From NCBI GenBank assembly GCA_001464195.1, contig LNEY01000010.1:62001-126000 (forward strand): 64,000 nucleotides of DNA, in the 5' to 3' direction. The notes beneath the pieces were generated by a model that was not told where the DNA came from, did not search any database, and was given only the letters and a program-made list of their open reading frames with translations. The translations under genes and the position numbers were made by a program. This document shows positions 52,871 to 61,391 of the stretch, in pieces (the first letter of the stretch is position 1; every line of letters begins with the position of its first letter). This DNA is from Burkholderiales bacterium Ga0077547 (GTDB taxonomy: Bacteria > Pseudomonadota > Gammaproteobacteria > Burkholderiales > Burkholderiaceae_C).

Positions 52871-54014
52871 GCCCAGGCAGGTGCTCGGCGAACAGCAAGC
52901 CATACCCGACCGCGCCGGCCACCAGCAGGCAGGGCACGGCGTACAGATGGAAGCTCAGCCAGGCGCGGGCGTCGGCCGCCATGCGCAGCGCGATCAGGTT
53001 CGCGAGCGAGCCAACAACAACACCGAAGCCACCGACGTTCACCGCATAGGCCATCACCCGCCAGTCACGCGAATACTCGGCCAGCGCGATGGTGGCCGGC
53101 ACGTTGCTGATCAATTGCGAAGCGGCGATGCCAACGGCATAGAGTTTCTGGGGGTCGGCCAGACCCAGGCTGCGCATCGCACCACGAACCGCATCGAGAC
53201 CGGCAATCAGCCGCAGGTCGATGAACATCAGCGCGAACACCAGCAGCAGACCCCAATCGACCCGGGCGAGCACGCGCGGCCGCATCAACAGCAGCACGCC
53301 GACGACAACGGCGCAGCCCCAGGCGGCGTCGCCGCGATCGGTCGCCCACAGGAAGGGCCCGTACAGCGCCAGCGCGACCCCCAGCAGCGGGCGGTCGAGT
53401 GCGGGCGCAAGGTCAGGGGCGGTGACGTTCAGGGGTGTCCTGCGAAAGACCAGTGCGGTGAGCCCCAGCAACAGCGTGAACAGCACCGCCACCAAGGGCG
53501 TCATGTGCCAGGTGAATTCGGCGAACGACACCTGCGACAGCTGCCACAGGAACAAGTTCTGCGGATTGCCGATCGGCGTCAAGGCCGAGCCCGCGTTGAC
53601 CGCCAGCGCCTCGAAGACGATCAGCTTCGTGGCGGGTAAGGAGCTGATGCGGCACAGCCCCAGCGTCAGCGGCACGATGACGAACAGCGCTACATCGTTG
53701 GTCAGCAGCGTAGACAGCAGCGCGGAGGCCGTGACCAGGCCCATCGCGGCCACTCGCTCGGTCGACAGGCGCGCCACCAGCCATCGGCCCAGACGAGACA
53801 GCGCCCCGCTGGACTCCACCGCCTGCGTCAGCGCCAGCAGCGCCGTCAACGCGGCCATCGTCGGCCAATCGACCAGCGAGGGATAGTCGCCCAGCTTTTG
53901 CGGCTGGGCCAGCGTCAGCGCAGCGAGCACCAGCAGCAGCAGCCAGAACAAGCGATCCCGCTTCAGCGCTGACAGCGCAGACCACCAGGGCGTCGGCGAT
54001 GCCGTGGAATTCAT
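52866..54014 (-). CDS. ArsB/NhaD-type ion transporter (IT superfamily) of unknown substrate
   Basis: A polytopic membrane protein of 382 residues with about 10-11 hydrophobic segments. The pattern (inverted-repeat topology, helical hairpin motifs LLTNDVALFVIVPLTLGL and SNVPATIALAEYS, and GSALTPIGNPQNLFLW) matches the ArsB/NhaD/CitMHS group of anion or sodium/proton carriers. The substrate cannot be inferred. It starts at ATG 54014 without a clear ribosome-binding site. It is divergent from the ribbon-helix-helix operon and just upstream of htpG. Confidence 0.82.
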   Translation of the reverse strand: MNSTASPTPWWSALSALKRDRLFWLLLLVLAALTLAQPQKLGDYPSLVDWPTMAALTALLALTQAVESSGALSRLGRWLVARLSTERVAAMGLVTASALLSTLLTNDVALFVIVPLTLGLCRISSLPATKLIVFEALAVNAGSALTPIGNPQNLFLWQLSQVSFAEFTWHMTPLVAVLFTLLLGLTALVFRRTPLNVTAPDLAPALDRPLLGVALALYGPFLWATDRGDAAWGCAVVVGVLLLMRPRVLARVDWGLLLVFALMFIDLRLIAGLDAVRGAMRSLGLADPQKLYAVGIAASQLISNVPATIALAEYSRDWRVMAYAVNVGGFGVVVGSLANLIALRMAADARAWLSFHLYAVPCLLVAGAVGYGLLFAEHLPGP

Positions 54015-54079
54015 GGAAAGGTCGGGGTCGGCACGGTCGGCGCATTCTCAGGCCAGGCGCGGACTCACAACGAACATTT

Positions 54080-54108
54080 ACCATCCCACTGGATGGTTAT
54101 TGGATGGT
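54080..54108. promoter_or_regulatory. Three-half-site operator candidate upstream of the ribbon-helix-helix gene
   Basis: The heptamer GGATGGT occurs twice directly (54091-54097 and 54102-54108, 11 bp apart) and once inverted (ACCATCC, 54080-54086, 4 bp from the first). Eleven bp is one helical turn, so all sites face the same side. Ribbon-helix-helix proteins bind such short tandem sites, which suggests autoregulation and possibly control of the divergent transporter. Confidence 0.55.
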
Positions 54109-54123
54109 GCTACAGTGAGTCGC

Positions 54124-54612
54124 ATGAATTCAACTGTCGCCACTCGCACACCGGAGCCACGCGCCAAGGCCAGCGCGCGCAAGCTTCAGAGCGAGTTGCA
54201 GGCGAGGCCCGGCCGCATGGCGAGGACCACGGATTCGGAGAAGATCACCATCAACCTCGGACATGTCGACTTGGGGCAGGTCGACTTGCTGGTGAGCGAA
54301 GGCTTCTACAGCAACCGCACCGATTTCATCCGCACCGCCATCCGCAACCAGCTGACGCAGCACAGCGATGCGCTCAAGCAGGTGGTGGCCCGCAAGATGC
54401 TCGTGCTGGGCCTGCAGCACATCAGCCGCGAAGACCTGCAGAACCTGCAGCGCTCACGGCAGAAGCTGACCCTGCGGGTCGTGGGCTTGGCATCCATTGC
54501 CGATGATGTGACCCCCGAACTGGCGCTGGAGACGATCGAGGCGCTCGAGGTGCTCGGTGCGCTGCACGCCAGCCCCGAAGTCAAACGCGCGCTGGCCGGG
54601 CGGCTGAAATGA
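54124..54612 (+). CDS. Ribbon-helix-helix (CopG-type) transcriptional regulator
   Basis: The 162-residue protein contains a ribbon-helix-helix DNA-binding module (about 40-80: strand KITINLG, helix LGQVDLLVSEG, then NRTDFIRTAIRNQL), followed by a helical C-terminal domain (about 85-160) that may sense a ligand. The N-terminal 30 residues are basic and disordered; ATG 54217 (preceded by GAGG) would remove them. It overlaps the esterase gene by 4 bp (ATGA) and is preceded by a tandem heptamer operator candidate. It is probably an autoregulator of this five-gene operon. Confidence 0.8.
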   Translation: MNSTVATRTPEPRAKASARKLQSELQARPGRMARTTDSEKITINLGHVDLGQVDLLVSEGFYSNRTDFIRTAIRNQLTQHSDALKQVVARKMLVLGLQHISREDLQNLQRSRQKLTLRVVGLASIADDVTPELALETIEALEVLGALHASPEVKRALAGRLK

Positions 54613-55760
54613 GCGCTCTCCCGAAAGTCACCATGCCCGAAGCCCTCCAACGCTGGATGACGGAGGCGACTCGGCTGACCCGCATGGGCAAGCTGACAGA
54701 AGCCACAAAGACCATTCAGCAAGCGCTGGGGCGCCCGCCTTCCGCGCAGTCTCAGGCATCGGCCGCAACCCCAGACGGTGAAGTGATCGAGGGCTGCGTC
54801 ACGACGCGAGAGACTGCCGAGCTCGACACTCCCCCTGCGGCACGAACCCCAGCACAGGTCGATGGCTCGACGCTCACCGGCTCCCACAGCGAAGCCGGAT
54901 TGACCCGCGACTACCTGCTCTACCTTCCACCCAATATTTCGAACTCGCCAATGGGCTCGCCCTCGCCGCTGGTCGTCATGTTGCACGGCTGCACCCAGGG
55001 GCCTGCCGACTTCGCGCTCGGCACAGGCATGAGCGCGCTGGCGCGTGAGCAGGGCTTTGCGGTGCTTTACCCTGCGCAGGCCCAGGACGCCAACCCGCAG
55101 CGGTGCTGGAATTGGTTCCAGCCCAACCATCAGTTGCGCGGCCACGGTGAGGCGGCGGTGCTGGCCGGAATGACGCGTGCCGTGATCGCGCAGCACGGAC
55201 TCGATGCGCGCCGTGTTTATGTCGCTGGGCTGTCCGCCGGCGGGGCGATGGCCGCGATCCTGGGCCAGGCCTATCCGGACCTCTACGTCGCGGTTGGCAT
55301 TCACTCTGGGCTGGCGAGTGGCGTCGCGAACGATCTGATATCGGCCTTGTCAGCGATGAAAAATGGACCCAAGACGCCTACCTCGGCGCCGAGTGCGGCC
55401 CACGCTCACACGCCGAGGCCCACGATCGTGTTCCACGGTGATGGCGATGCGGTGGTCCACCCTGGAAATGGCACACAAGCCGTCGCGGTGGCGCTGGGCG
55501 ACGCGAAGCAGGGCGATGCCAATTCCGCCACGGCTTCGGTGATGGCGCAGGGGGTGTCGGCGCAGGGCCGCCGCTACACACGCACGGTCTACCTCACGGC
55601 AGCAGAGCAGCCCCCACAAGCCGAGCACTGGGTCGTCCATGGCGGCGGGCACGCCTGGTCGGGCGGGAGTACGCAAGGTTCTTACACCGACCCGAGCGGC
55701 CCCGATGCCACACGCGAGATGTGGCGCTTCTTCAGCCACCACGTCAGATCGGATTGCTGA
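54609..55760 (+). CDS. PHB-depolymerase family esterase, cytoplasmic
   Basis: The 383-residue alpha/beta hydrolase belongs to the PHB depolymerase esterase family. It shows the oxyanion segment VVMLHGCTQGPADFA, the nucleophile elbow GLSAGG, an Asp in HGDGDAVVHPGN and the His in GGGHAWSGG. There is no signal peptide; residues 1-45 form two amphipathic helices typical of Burkholderiales members. The substrate may be a short polyester, a feruloyl-type ester or a related compound; the family does not settle this. Start overlaps the regulator stop. Confidence 0.88.
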   Translation: MSALPKVTMPEALQRWMTEATRLTRMGKLTEATKTIQQALGRPPSAQSQASAATPDGEVIEGCVTTRETAELDTPPAARTPAQVDGSTLTGSHSEAGLTRDYLLYLPPNISNSPMGSPSPLVVMLHGCTQGPADFALGTGMSALAREQGFAVLYPAQAQDANPQRCWNWFQPNHQLRGHGEAAVLAGMTRAVIAQHGLDARRVYVAGLSAGGAMAAILGQAYPDLYVAVGIHSGLASGVANDLISALSAMKNGPKTPTSAPSAAHAHTPRPTIVFHGDGDAVVHPGNGTQAVAVALGDAKQGDANSATASVMAQGVSAQGRRYTRTVYLTAAEQPPQAEHWVVHGGGHAWSGGSTQGSYTDPSGPDATREMWRFFSHHVRSDC

Positions 55761-55762
55761 TC

Positions 55763-56512
55763 ATGGGCAAAACACCAGCCTTCATGCGCTGCACATGGCT
55801 GTCCGTGCTGATCCTGCTGCTGGTCCCGCTGTCAGACCTCGGCTCGACAGGAGCAACCCCTGCGCCGCCGGCCGAGCGTTACTTGTCAGTGCCGCCGAGC
55901 GCAGATGGGATCGGCAAGGCTTACCGTGGGCGCGAAATCGCCCGGATGATGGGGTTCGATGGTGCCGCGTGGCTTGAGCGGACCGAGCGGCAGAAGGAAG
56001 AACGAGCCGACCTGCTGATGGCAGAACTGGCGTTGAAGCCTGGCATGAATGTGGCCGATGTCGGCGCCGGCACCGGGTACTACTCGCGGCGCATGGCCCT
56101 GCAGGTCGGCCCCCAAGGCAAGATCTTTGCGGTCGAAGTACAGCCCCAGATGCTGCACGTACTCGAGACGACCGCGAAGCGACCTGGCTACGGCAACATC
56201 GTTCCGGTGCTGGGCGCCGAGGACGATGTGAAACTGCCCGAGGCATCGGTCGATCTGGCCATCATGGTCGACGTCTATCACGAGCTGGCGTATCCGCAGG
56301 AAGTGCTGGCGAGCATCGTGCGCGCGGTGCGACCCGGCGGACGCGTGGTGTTCGTCGAGTACCGAGGCGAAGACTTCAGCGTTCCGATCAAGACCTTGCA
56401 CAAGATGACGGAACAACAGGTTCGGCTGGAAGCCGCCGATCAGGCGCTGGTCTGGGAACGCACTGCCCGCACGCTGCCTTGGCAGCATGTGGTGGTGTTC
56501 AGGCGGCCATGA
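55763..56512 (+). CDS. Exported class I SAM-methyltransferase-like protein
   Basis: The 249-residue protein has the Rossmann methyltransferase motif I (DVGAGTGYYSRRMA, about 100-113), post-I acidic loop (FAVEVQPQ), motif IV-like DLAIMVDVYHEL and a VVFVEYRGED strand, so it should bind S-adenosylmethionine. The start at ATG 55763, 2 bp after the esterase stop, gives a clear N-terminal signal-like helix (about 10-33) followed by a Pro/Ala linker. Export would separate it from cytoplasmic SAM, so membrane anchoring facing inward is another possibility. An in-frame start at 55721 overlaps the esterase and is less likely. Confidence 0.8.
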   Translation: MGKTPAFMRCTWLSVLILLLVPLSDLGSTGATPAPPAERYLSVPPSADGIGKAYRGREIARMMGFDGAAWLERTERQKEERADLLMAELALKPGMNVADVGAGTGYYSRRMALQVGPQGKIFAVEVQPQMLHVLETTAKRPGYGNIVPVLGAEDDVKLPEASVDLAIMVDVYHELAYPQEVLASIVRAVRPGGRVVFVEYRGEDFSVPIKTLHKMTEQQVRLEAADQALVWERTARTLPWQHVVVFRRP

Positions 56513-56546
56513 CGGCGGCTTCCGCACGCTCGCCTCGGTGGTGCTG

Positions 56547-57482
56547 ATGCCACCGACATCAAGCCTGCACAACGCCCCCGCCTTGCCGCCAGCGGTATCC
56601 GGCGAGCGCGTGGAGATCGACGGCATCGCCGGTCGGCTGTCGTATTACGTTGCTGGGCCGACGGTTGATGCGACGGCCCGTACCGACACCCGGCCGTTGC
56701 TGCTGCTGCACAGCATCAATGCCTCGGCGTCAGCCTATGAAGTGAAGCCGCTCTTCGAGCATTACCGACAACAGCGCCCGGTGTACGCGCCAGATCTGCC
56801 GGGTTTTGGATTTTCTGAGCGCAGCGATCGTCCGTATCTGCCCCGGCTGATGACCGATGCGGTGCATGCGATGGTGGCCGAGATCCAGCGCGTGCATGGT
56901 GATGTGGCCATCGATGTGATCGGCGTCTCGCTGTCCAGCGAATACGCCGCACGTGCGGCTCAGGAGGCCCCCGCGCGGTTTCGCAGCGTCGCCCTGGTCA
57001 GCCCGACCGGCTTCAACCGCGGCGCGCCATTCAATGCCCCCCCCGGCAGCCACCGCGGCATCGCCTGGCTGCGCCGCATGTTCTTCAACCCCCGGTGGAG
57101 TGACGGGCTTTACCGCTGGCTGACCAAGCGCTCGGTGATCCGCTACTTCCTGAAGAAGACCTGGGGCAGTTCGAACATCGACGAAGGGCTGCTGGACTAC
57201 GACGTGCTGACGACGCGCCAACCTGGCGCCAAGTTCGCGCCGTACTGGTTCGTCAGCGCCCATCTGTTCAGCGCTGACATCACGCGGGTGTATCAGTCGC
57301 TGGCCATGCCGGTGTGGATGGTTCATGGCGTGCGCGGCGACTTCACCGACTACCGCCACAAGTCCGCCTACACCGATCGTTCGAACTGGACATTCGACAT
57401 CATGCCCACGGGGGCCCTGCCCTACTTCGAGCGCGAGGACGAATTCGTCACCCTGTACGACGCTTTCCTGGCCCGCCGATGA
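56547..57482 (+). CDS. Alpha/beta hydrolase-fold protein with atypical catalytic residues
   Basis: The 311-residue protein has the hydrolase fold: LLLLHSINASASAYE (oxyanion region), YAPDLPGFGFSERSDRPY, the elbow GVSLS with Ser128, and an Asp in HGVRGDF. The elbow has Ser in place of the second Gly, and the C-terminal turn that usually carries the catalytic His (Gly-His-x-Pro) reads TGALPYFE, with no His. It may be catalytically altered or use another residue. ATG 56547 follows the methyltransferase stop by 34 bp; GTG 56538 or 56541 are alternatives. Its stop overlaps the transporter start. Confidence 0.82.
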   Translation: MPPTSSLHNAPALPPAVSGERVEIDGIAGRLSYYVAGPTVDATARTDTRPLLLLHSINASASAYEVKPLFEHYRQQRPVYAPDLPGFGFSERSDRPYLPRLMTDAVHAMVAEIQRVHGDVAIDVIGVSLSSEYAARAAQEAPARFRSVALVSPTGFNRGAPFNAPPGSHRGIAWLRRMFFNPRWSDGLYRWLTKRSVIRYFLKKTWGSSNIDEGLLDYDVLTTRQPGAKFAPYWFVSAHLFSADITRVYQSLAMPVWMVHGVRGDFTDYRHKSAYTDRSNWTFDIMPTGALPYFEREDEFVTLYDAFLARR

Positions 57483-58528
57483 GCCGTGGCCTGTCGCGGG
57501 GAGACCTGCTCGCCGCGCTCACGGTCGTGATCATCTGGGGACTGAATTTCGTCGTGATGAAGCGGGCACTGTCCGCCGTGAGCCCGATGATGCTCGGCGC
57601 CCTGCGCTTCGCGTTGGCCTCACTGCCGCTGCTGTGGTTCATTCCGCGACCGCGCACCTCGTGGGGCTTCATCGTGAGCTACGGCGTGCTGCAGGGACTC
57701 GGGCAGTTCGGCCTGCTCTTCACCGCCCTGCACTTCGGCATGCCCTCGGGGCTGGCCTCGACCGTGCTGCAGGCGCAGGTGCTGTTCACCGTGCTGCTCG
57801 CTGTTCCGGTTCTGGGCGAGAGAGCCCGCTTGCACCACGGCTTGGGATTGCTGATCGCTGCGGCGGGGCTTGGGCTGATTGCCGCAAGCCATGGCAACGG
57901 CCCACGTGAGATGACGCTGCTGGGCTTCGTGCTGACGTTGGCAGCCGCCTTGTCCTGGGCAGGCTCGAACCTGCTCGTGCGTCTGATGGGGCGCAGTGCA
58001 ACGCCGATCGACCCGTTCCAGTTCATCGTCTGGAGCAGCGCCGTGTCGGTGTTGCCTTTCCTCGCCCTGGCGATCGGGCTCGATGGTGTCGAGGCGAGTT
58101 GGTACTCGGTGGCGGCGATGGGTGTGAGCGAATGGGCGGCCGTGGCCTACCTCTCGCTGCTGGCCACGCTGGTGGGGTACTCGCTGTGGATGCGATTGCT
58201 ACAGCGGCATGCGGCCGGACGCATCGCACCGTTTTCGCTGTTGGTGCCCGTGGTCGGGCTGTGGGCTGGCTGGTTCTTTCTGTCTGAACAGCTCAACCTG
58301 GCGCAGTGGTCAGGCGTGGGCCTGGTGTTGGCAGGCCTGCTGGTCAATCAATTCGGAGGCTCCCTCAGGCCTGCATGGTGCGTTGGTCGCCGCGCTCGGG
58401 CGCTTGCTGAGCCTGCTGACCAATCCACTCTCGCGCCCTGCACAGCGCAAACATCAGAGCCTCATCCGCGGACGGCCATCGGTGACCGCAAGCCAGACTT
58501 TCGTCGCGAAAAACCTCCTGGCCTCTGA
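57479..58528 (+). CDS. EamA/DMT family transporter with an extra C-terminal tail
   Basis: The protein is a drug/metabolite transporter of ten helices in two EamA repeats (about 10-140 and 155-295), with motifs such as WGLNFVVMKRAL and the second-repeat LSWAGSNLLVRLMG. The family usually ends near residue 295-300 (here VNQFGGSLRP); a further 49 polar residues follow, encoded antisense to a minus-strand gene. The original stop may have been lost. ATG 57479 overlaps the hydrolase stop (ATGA). It is the last gene of the five-gene operon. Confidence 0.85.
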   Translation: MSRGLSRGDLLAALTVVIIWGLNFVVMKRALSAVSPMMLGALRFALASLPLLWFIPRPRTSWGFIVSYGVLQGLGQFGLLFTALHFGMPSGLASTVLQAQVLFTVLLAVPVLGERARLHHGLGLLIAAAGLGLIAASHGNGPREMTLLGFVLTLAAALSWAGSNLLVRLMGRSATPIDPFQFIVWSSAVSVLPFLALAIGLDGVEASWYSVAAMGVSEWAAVAYLSLLATLVGYSLWMRLLQRHAAGRIAPFSLLVPVVGLWAGWFFLSEQLNLAQWSGVGLVLAGLLVNQFGGSLRPAWCVGRRARALAEPADQSTLAPCTAQTSEPHPRTAIGDRKPDFRREKPPGL

Positions 58529-58646
58529 GGTGCTGCCGACTCATGCGGTTGACGACCACCGCAGCGATGTACCCGTCGCCACGCAGAACATCCAACGCGC
58601 CGGCGTAGATCCGGTAGTCGCCATCGACTCGGTCTTCGAATTTCAT
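58365..58646 (-). CDS. Uncharacterised 93-residue protein
   Basis: I do not recognise the family. The ATG at 58646 follows a purine-rich GGGGGG. The product starts KFEDRVDGDYRIYAGALDVL, has a strand-rich middle (GYIAAVVVNRM) and a helix (WPSADEALMFALCRAREWI), a pattern seen in small alpha/beta domains of many Burkholderiales proteins. It has no signal or membrane segment. It lies 131 bp downstream of cphA on the same strand and overlaps the 3' end of the EamA gene by 164 bp on the other strand. Confidence 0.6.
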   Translation of the reverse strand: MKFEDRVDGDYRIYAGALDVLRGDGYIAAVVVNRMSRQHLRGQEVFRDESLACGHRWPSADEALMFALCRAREWIGQQAQQAPERGDQRTMQA

Positions 58647-58726
58647 CTGTCGCCCCCCGCTCGGCCCGCGCAGCGGGTGTCTGGGCGCGAATGATCTGTT
58701 CCAGGCGAGCGGAAGAGAATCCATCT

Positions 58727-58755
58727 GGCGATGGCCCCCTTTCGGGGGTGCCGCC
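58727..58755 (-). terminator. GC-rich hairpin downstream of cphA
   Basis: CCCCC / GGGGG (58735-58739 and 58744-58748) with a 4-nt loop and an imperfect outer GGCG / CGCC stem lies about 22 bp after the cphA stop on the minus strand. There is no T-run. It could be a weak terminator or RNA-stability element between cphA and the 93-residue gene. Confidence 0.35.
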
Positions 58756-58777
58756 TGGAGGAGTGGGTTGGAGCGCG

Positions 58778-61345
58778 TCAGGCTGCAGCGACTTTTTGGG
58801 CCAAATGGGCGAGCGCTTCATCGACCTGATCGACCAGCACCAGGCACAGATCACCCGGCTTCAAGCGATCGAGCGCACGGTCGATGGCGACGAATTCGCC
58901 GCGGATGTCCTCGATCTGCCGCGTGCGCTTTGCGCCTTCCAGGCCCTCGCGCAGCAACCGGATCACTTCGCCGTCGGCTCGCCCGCGCTGGCAAGCGTCC
59001 TGGTACAGCAGCACCTCGTCGAAGGCGTTGCCGAGGATCTGCGTCTGCGCTCGGATGTCCTCGTCGCGGCGGTCGCCTGCACCGCTGATCACCACCGATC
59101 GCCGCTGCGCAGGCAACGCCTCCACCGCCGAAACCAATGCGCGCATCGCGTCCGGGTTGTGACCGTAGTCGGCAATGACGGTGGCACCGCGATAGTTCAT
59201 CACGTTGAAGCGGCCAGGCACGTTGTCGGCATCGCCCGAGAAACTGGCCAAGCCGCGGCGCACCGCATCCCAGGCCAAACCCGCACCCCAGGCGGCGCCC
59301 ATCGCAGCCATCACGTTCTCGACCTGAAAACGGATCACACCGTTGCGCGTCAGCGGCACGTCGCGCAGCGCGACGCGTTCGCGCCAGGCGCCCTGCGATG
59401 CCACCAGCCACTCGCCCTCGACGCAGACCGTCCGATGTCCCTGCGCACGGTGCGTGACCATGACCGGGTGCTGGCGATCAGCCGCAAAGAAGATCACCTC
59501 ACCTGGGCAGTTGGCGGCCATGGCGACCACGTTCGGGTCGGTGGCATTGAGCACGGCATAGCCGGCCGGCGCCACGTTCTGCACGATCACCCGCTTCAGC
59601 ACCGCCAGGTCTTCGACGGTGGTGATGTAGTTCAGGCCCAGGTGATCGCCGCTGCCGATGTTGGTGACCACCGCCACTTGGCAACGGTCGAAGCCCAGCC
59701 CTTCACGCAGCACGCCGCCGCGGGCGGTCTCGAACACGGCGGCATCGACATCGGGGTGCATCAGCACGTTGCGCGCACTCTTGGGACCGCTGCAGTCGCC
59801 ACTGTCGATCTGTCGCCCTTCGACATAGACGCCATCGGTGTTGGTCATGCCCACCCGCAGGCCGCTGGTCGAAAACAGGTGGGCGATCAGCCGGGCGGTC
59901 GTCGTCTTGCCATTCGTGCCCGTCACCGCCACCACCGGAATCCGGCCGTCCTCGCCGTGGGGGTACAGGCTGGCGATCATGGCTTCACCGACCGGCCTGC
60001 CCTTGCCATAGGAGGGCGCGAGATGCATGCGCAGCCCCGGCGCCGCGTTGACCTCGACCACGCCACCGCCTTGTTCTTCCAGCGGGCGCAGCACGCTCTC
60101 GCACACCACATCGACGCCGCAGATGTGCAGCCCGATGGTTTGGGCCGCGGTCACTGCGCGCGCTGCCAGTTCAGGATGCACGCTGTCGGTGACGTCGGTC
60201 GCGGTGCCGCCGGTGCTCAGGTTGGCGTTGTTGCGCAGCACGACACGGCGACCCTTGGCGGGCACTGACTCAGGCGTCAGCCCCTGCTCACCGAGACGCG
60301 CCACCGCGATGTCGTCGAAGCGGATCTTGGTCAGCGAGGTTGAATGTCCATCGCTGCGTTTCGGATCGGCATTGACCTGATCCACCAGCTGACGCACGGT
60401 GTGTTCGCCATCACCCAGCACCTGCGGCGGATCGCGTCTTGCGGCGGCGACCATGCGGTCACCGACCACCAGCAACCGATAGTCGCTGCCTGGCAGGAAG
60501 CGCTCGACCATCACTTCGCCGATTTCGGCGGCCACGCGGTAGGCAACCTCCAGGTGCTCGCGGTTCACGATGCTGACGGTGACGCCCTTGCCCTGATTAC
60601 CGTCTTGCGGTTTGACGACCACGGGCAGCCCGATTTCCAAGGCCACGGCCCAGGCTTCTTCCACACTCGACACCGGACGGCCATAAGGCACCGGCACGCC
60701 TGCGGCAAGCAACAGGGTCTTGGTCAGATCCTTGTCCTGCGCAATGGATTCGGCCACCGCGCTGGTGGCATCGACCTCTGCGGCCTGGATACGGCGCTGG
60801 CGCGAGCCCCAGCCGAACTGCACCAGGCTGCCCTGCGTCAGTCGGCGCCAGGGAATGCCCCGCGCCGCAGCGGCATCGACGATGGCGCCCGTGCTGGGGC
60901 CCAGGCGCACGTCTTCATGGGTGGCGCGCAGTTGCTCTATGGCTGAATCAACATCAAACGGCCGGTTGTGAACCGCGGCCTTGACCAAGGCCTGACCCAG
61001 CTCGAACGCGAGTTGGCCGACGGCCTCTTCGCTGTATTCAACGACGACCTGGTAGGTCCCGGGATCCACGGTGGCCGACGTGCGGCTGAAGGTGACCGGG
61101 CAGCCGGCCTGCGCCTGCAAGGCCAGCGCTGCCGACTCGAGGACGTGCGCCAGCGACTTCGGCTGCTGCTGGCTGGACGCCTGCAAGGCGCCGATCGCCG
61201 GAAACAGCGCGCGCACACGGGCCTCGAATCCGGTCATGTTTTCCAGCATGCACTCGGGTGCCGTACAGGACACCACCGCCTCGATGGCGGTGTGGCGAGT
61301 CCAGAGATTGGGGCCGCGGAGCGCGCGGACGCGGGTGACTTTCAT
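58778..61345 (-). CDS. cphA: Cyanophycin synthetase
   Basis: CphA builds the nitrogen-storage polymer multi-L-arginyl-poly-L-aspartate without a ribosome. The 855-residue protein has the N-terminal domain (LRGPNLWTRH at 10-19), an ATP-grasp domain that adds Asp (VVVKPQDGNQGKGVTV) and a Mur-ligase-like domain that adds Arg with an intact P-loop GTNGKTTT (Lys480). Length and motifs are those of a complete enzyme. It lies 46 bp downstream of a second synthetase gene (cphA'), an arrangement seen in several betaproteobacteria. Confidence 0.95.
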   Translation of the reverse strand: MKVTRVRALRGPNLWTRHTAIEAVVSCTAPECMLENMTGFEARVRALFPAIGALQASSQQQPKSLAHVLESAALALQAQAGCPVTFSRTSATVDPGTYQVVVEYSEEAVGQLAFELGQALVKAAVHNRPFDVDSAIEQLRATHEDVRLGPSTGAIVDAAAARGIPWRRLTQGSLVQFGWGSRQRRIQAAEVDATSAVAESIAQDKDLTKTLLLAAGVPVPYGRPVSSVEEAWAVALEIGLPVVVKPQDGNQGKGVTVSIVNREHLEVAYRVAAEIGEVMVERFLPGSDYRLLVVGDRMVAAARRDPPQVLGDGEHTVRQLVDQVNADPKRSDGHSTSLTKIRFDDIAVARLGEQGLTPESVPAKGRRVVLRNNANLSTGGTATDVTDSVHPELAARAVTAAQTIGLHICGVDVVCESVLRPLEEQGGGVVEVNAAPGLRMHLAPSYGKGRPVGEAMIASLYPHGEDGRIPVVAVTGTNGKTTTARLIAHLFSTSGLRVGMTNTDGVYVEGRQIDSGDCSGPKSARNVLMHPDVDAAVFETARGGVLREGLGFDRCQVAVVTNIGSGDHLGLNYITTVEDLAVLKRVIVQNVAPAGYAVLNATDPNVVAMAANCPGEVIFFAADRQHPVMVTHRAQGHRTVCVEGEWLVASQGAWRERVALRDVPLTRNGVIRFQVENVMAAMGAAWGAGLAWDAVRRGLASFSGDADNVPGRFNVMNYRGATVIADYGHNPDAMRALVSAVEALPAQRRSVVISGAGDRRDEDIRAQTQILGNAFDEVLLYQDACQRGRADGEVIRLLREGLEGAKRTRQIEDIRGEFVAIDRALDRLKPGDLCLVLVDQVDEALAHLAQKVAAA

Positions 61346-61391
61346 CGAAAGTGCTTTCTGCCCGACCCCTCGGCCAAGCGCTAATACCAGG

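Noticed and set aside
58691..60268. Long plus-strand frame opposite cphA (and similarly 62286-63860 opposite cphA')
   Set aside because: The minus strand encodes full-length cyanophycin synthetases; the antisense products are His/Arg-rich with no recognisable domain.
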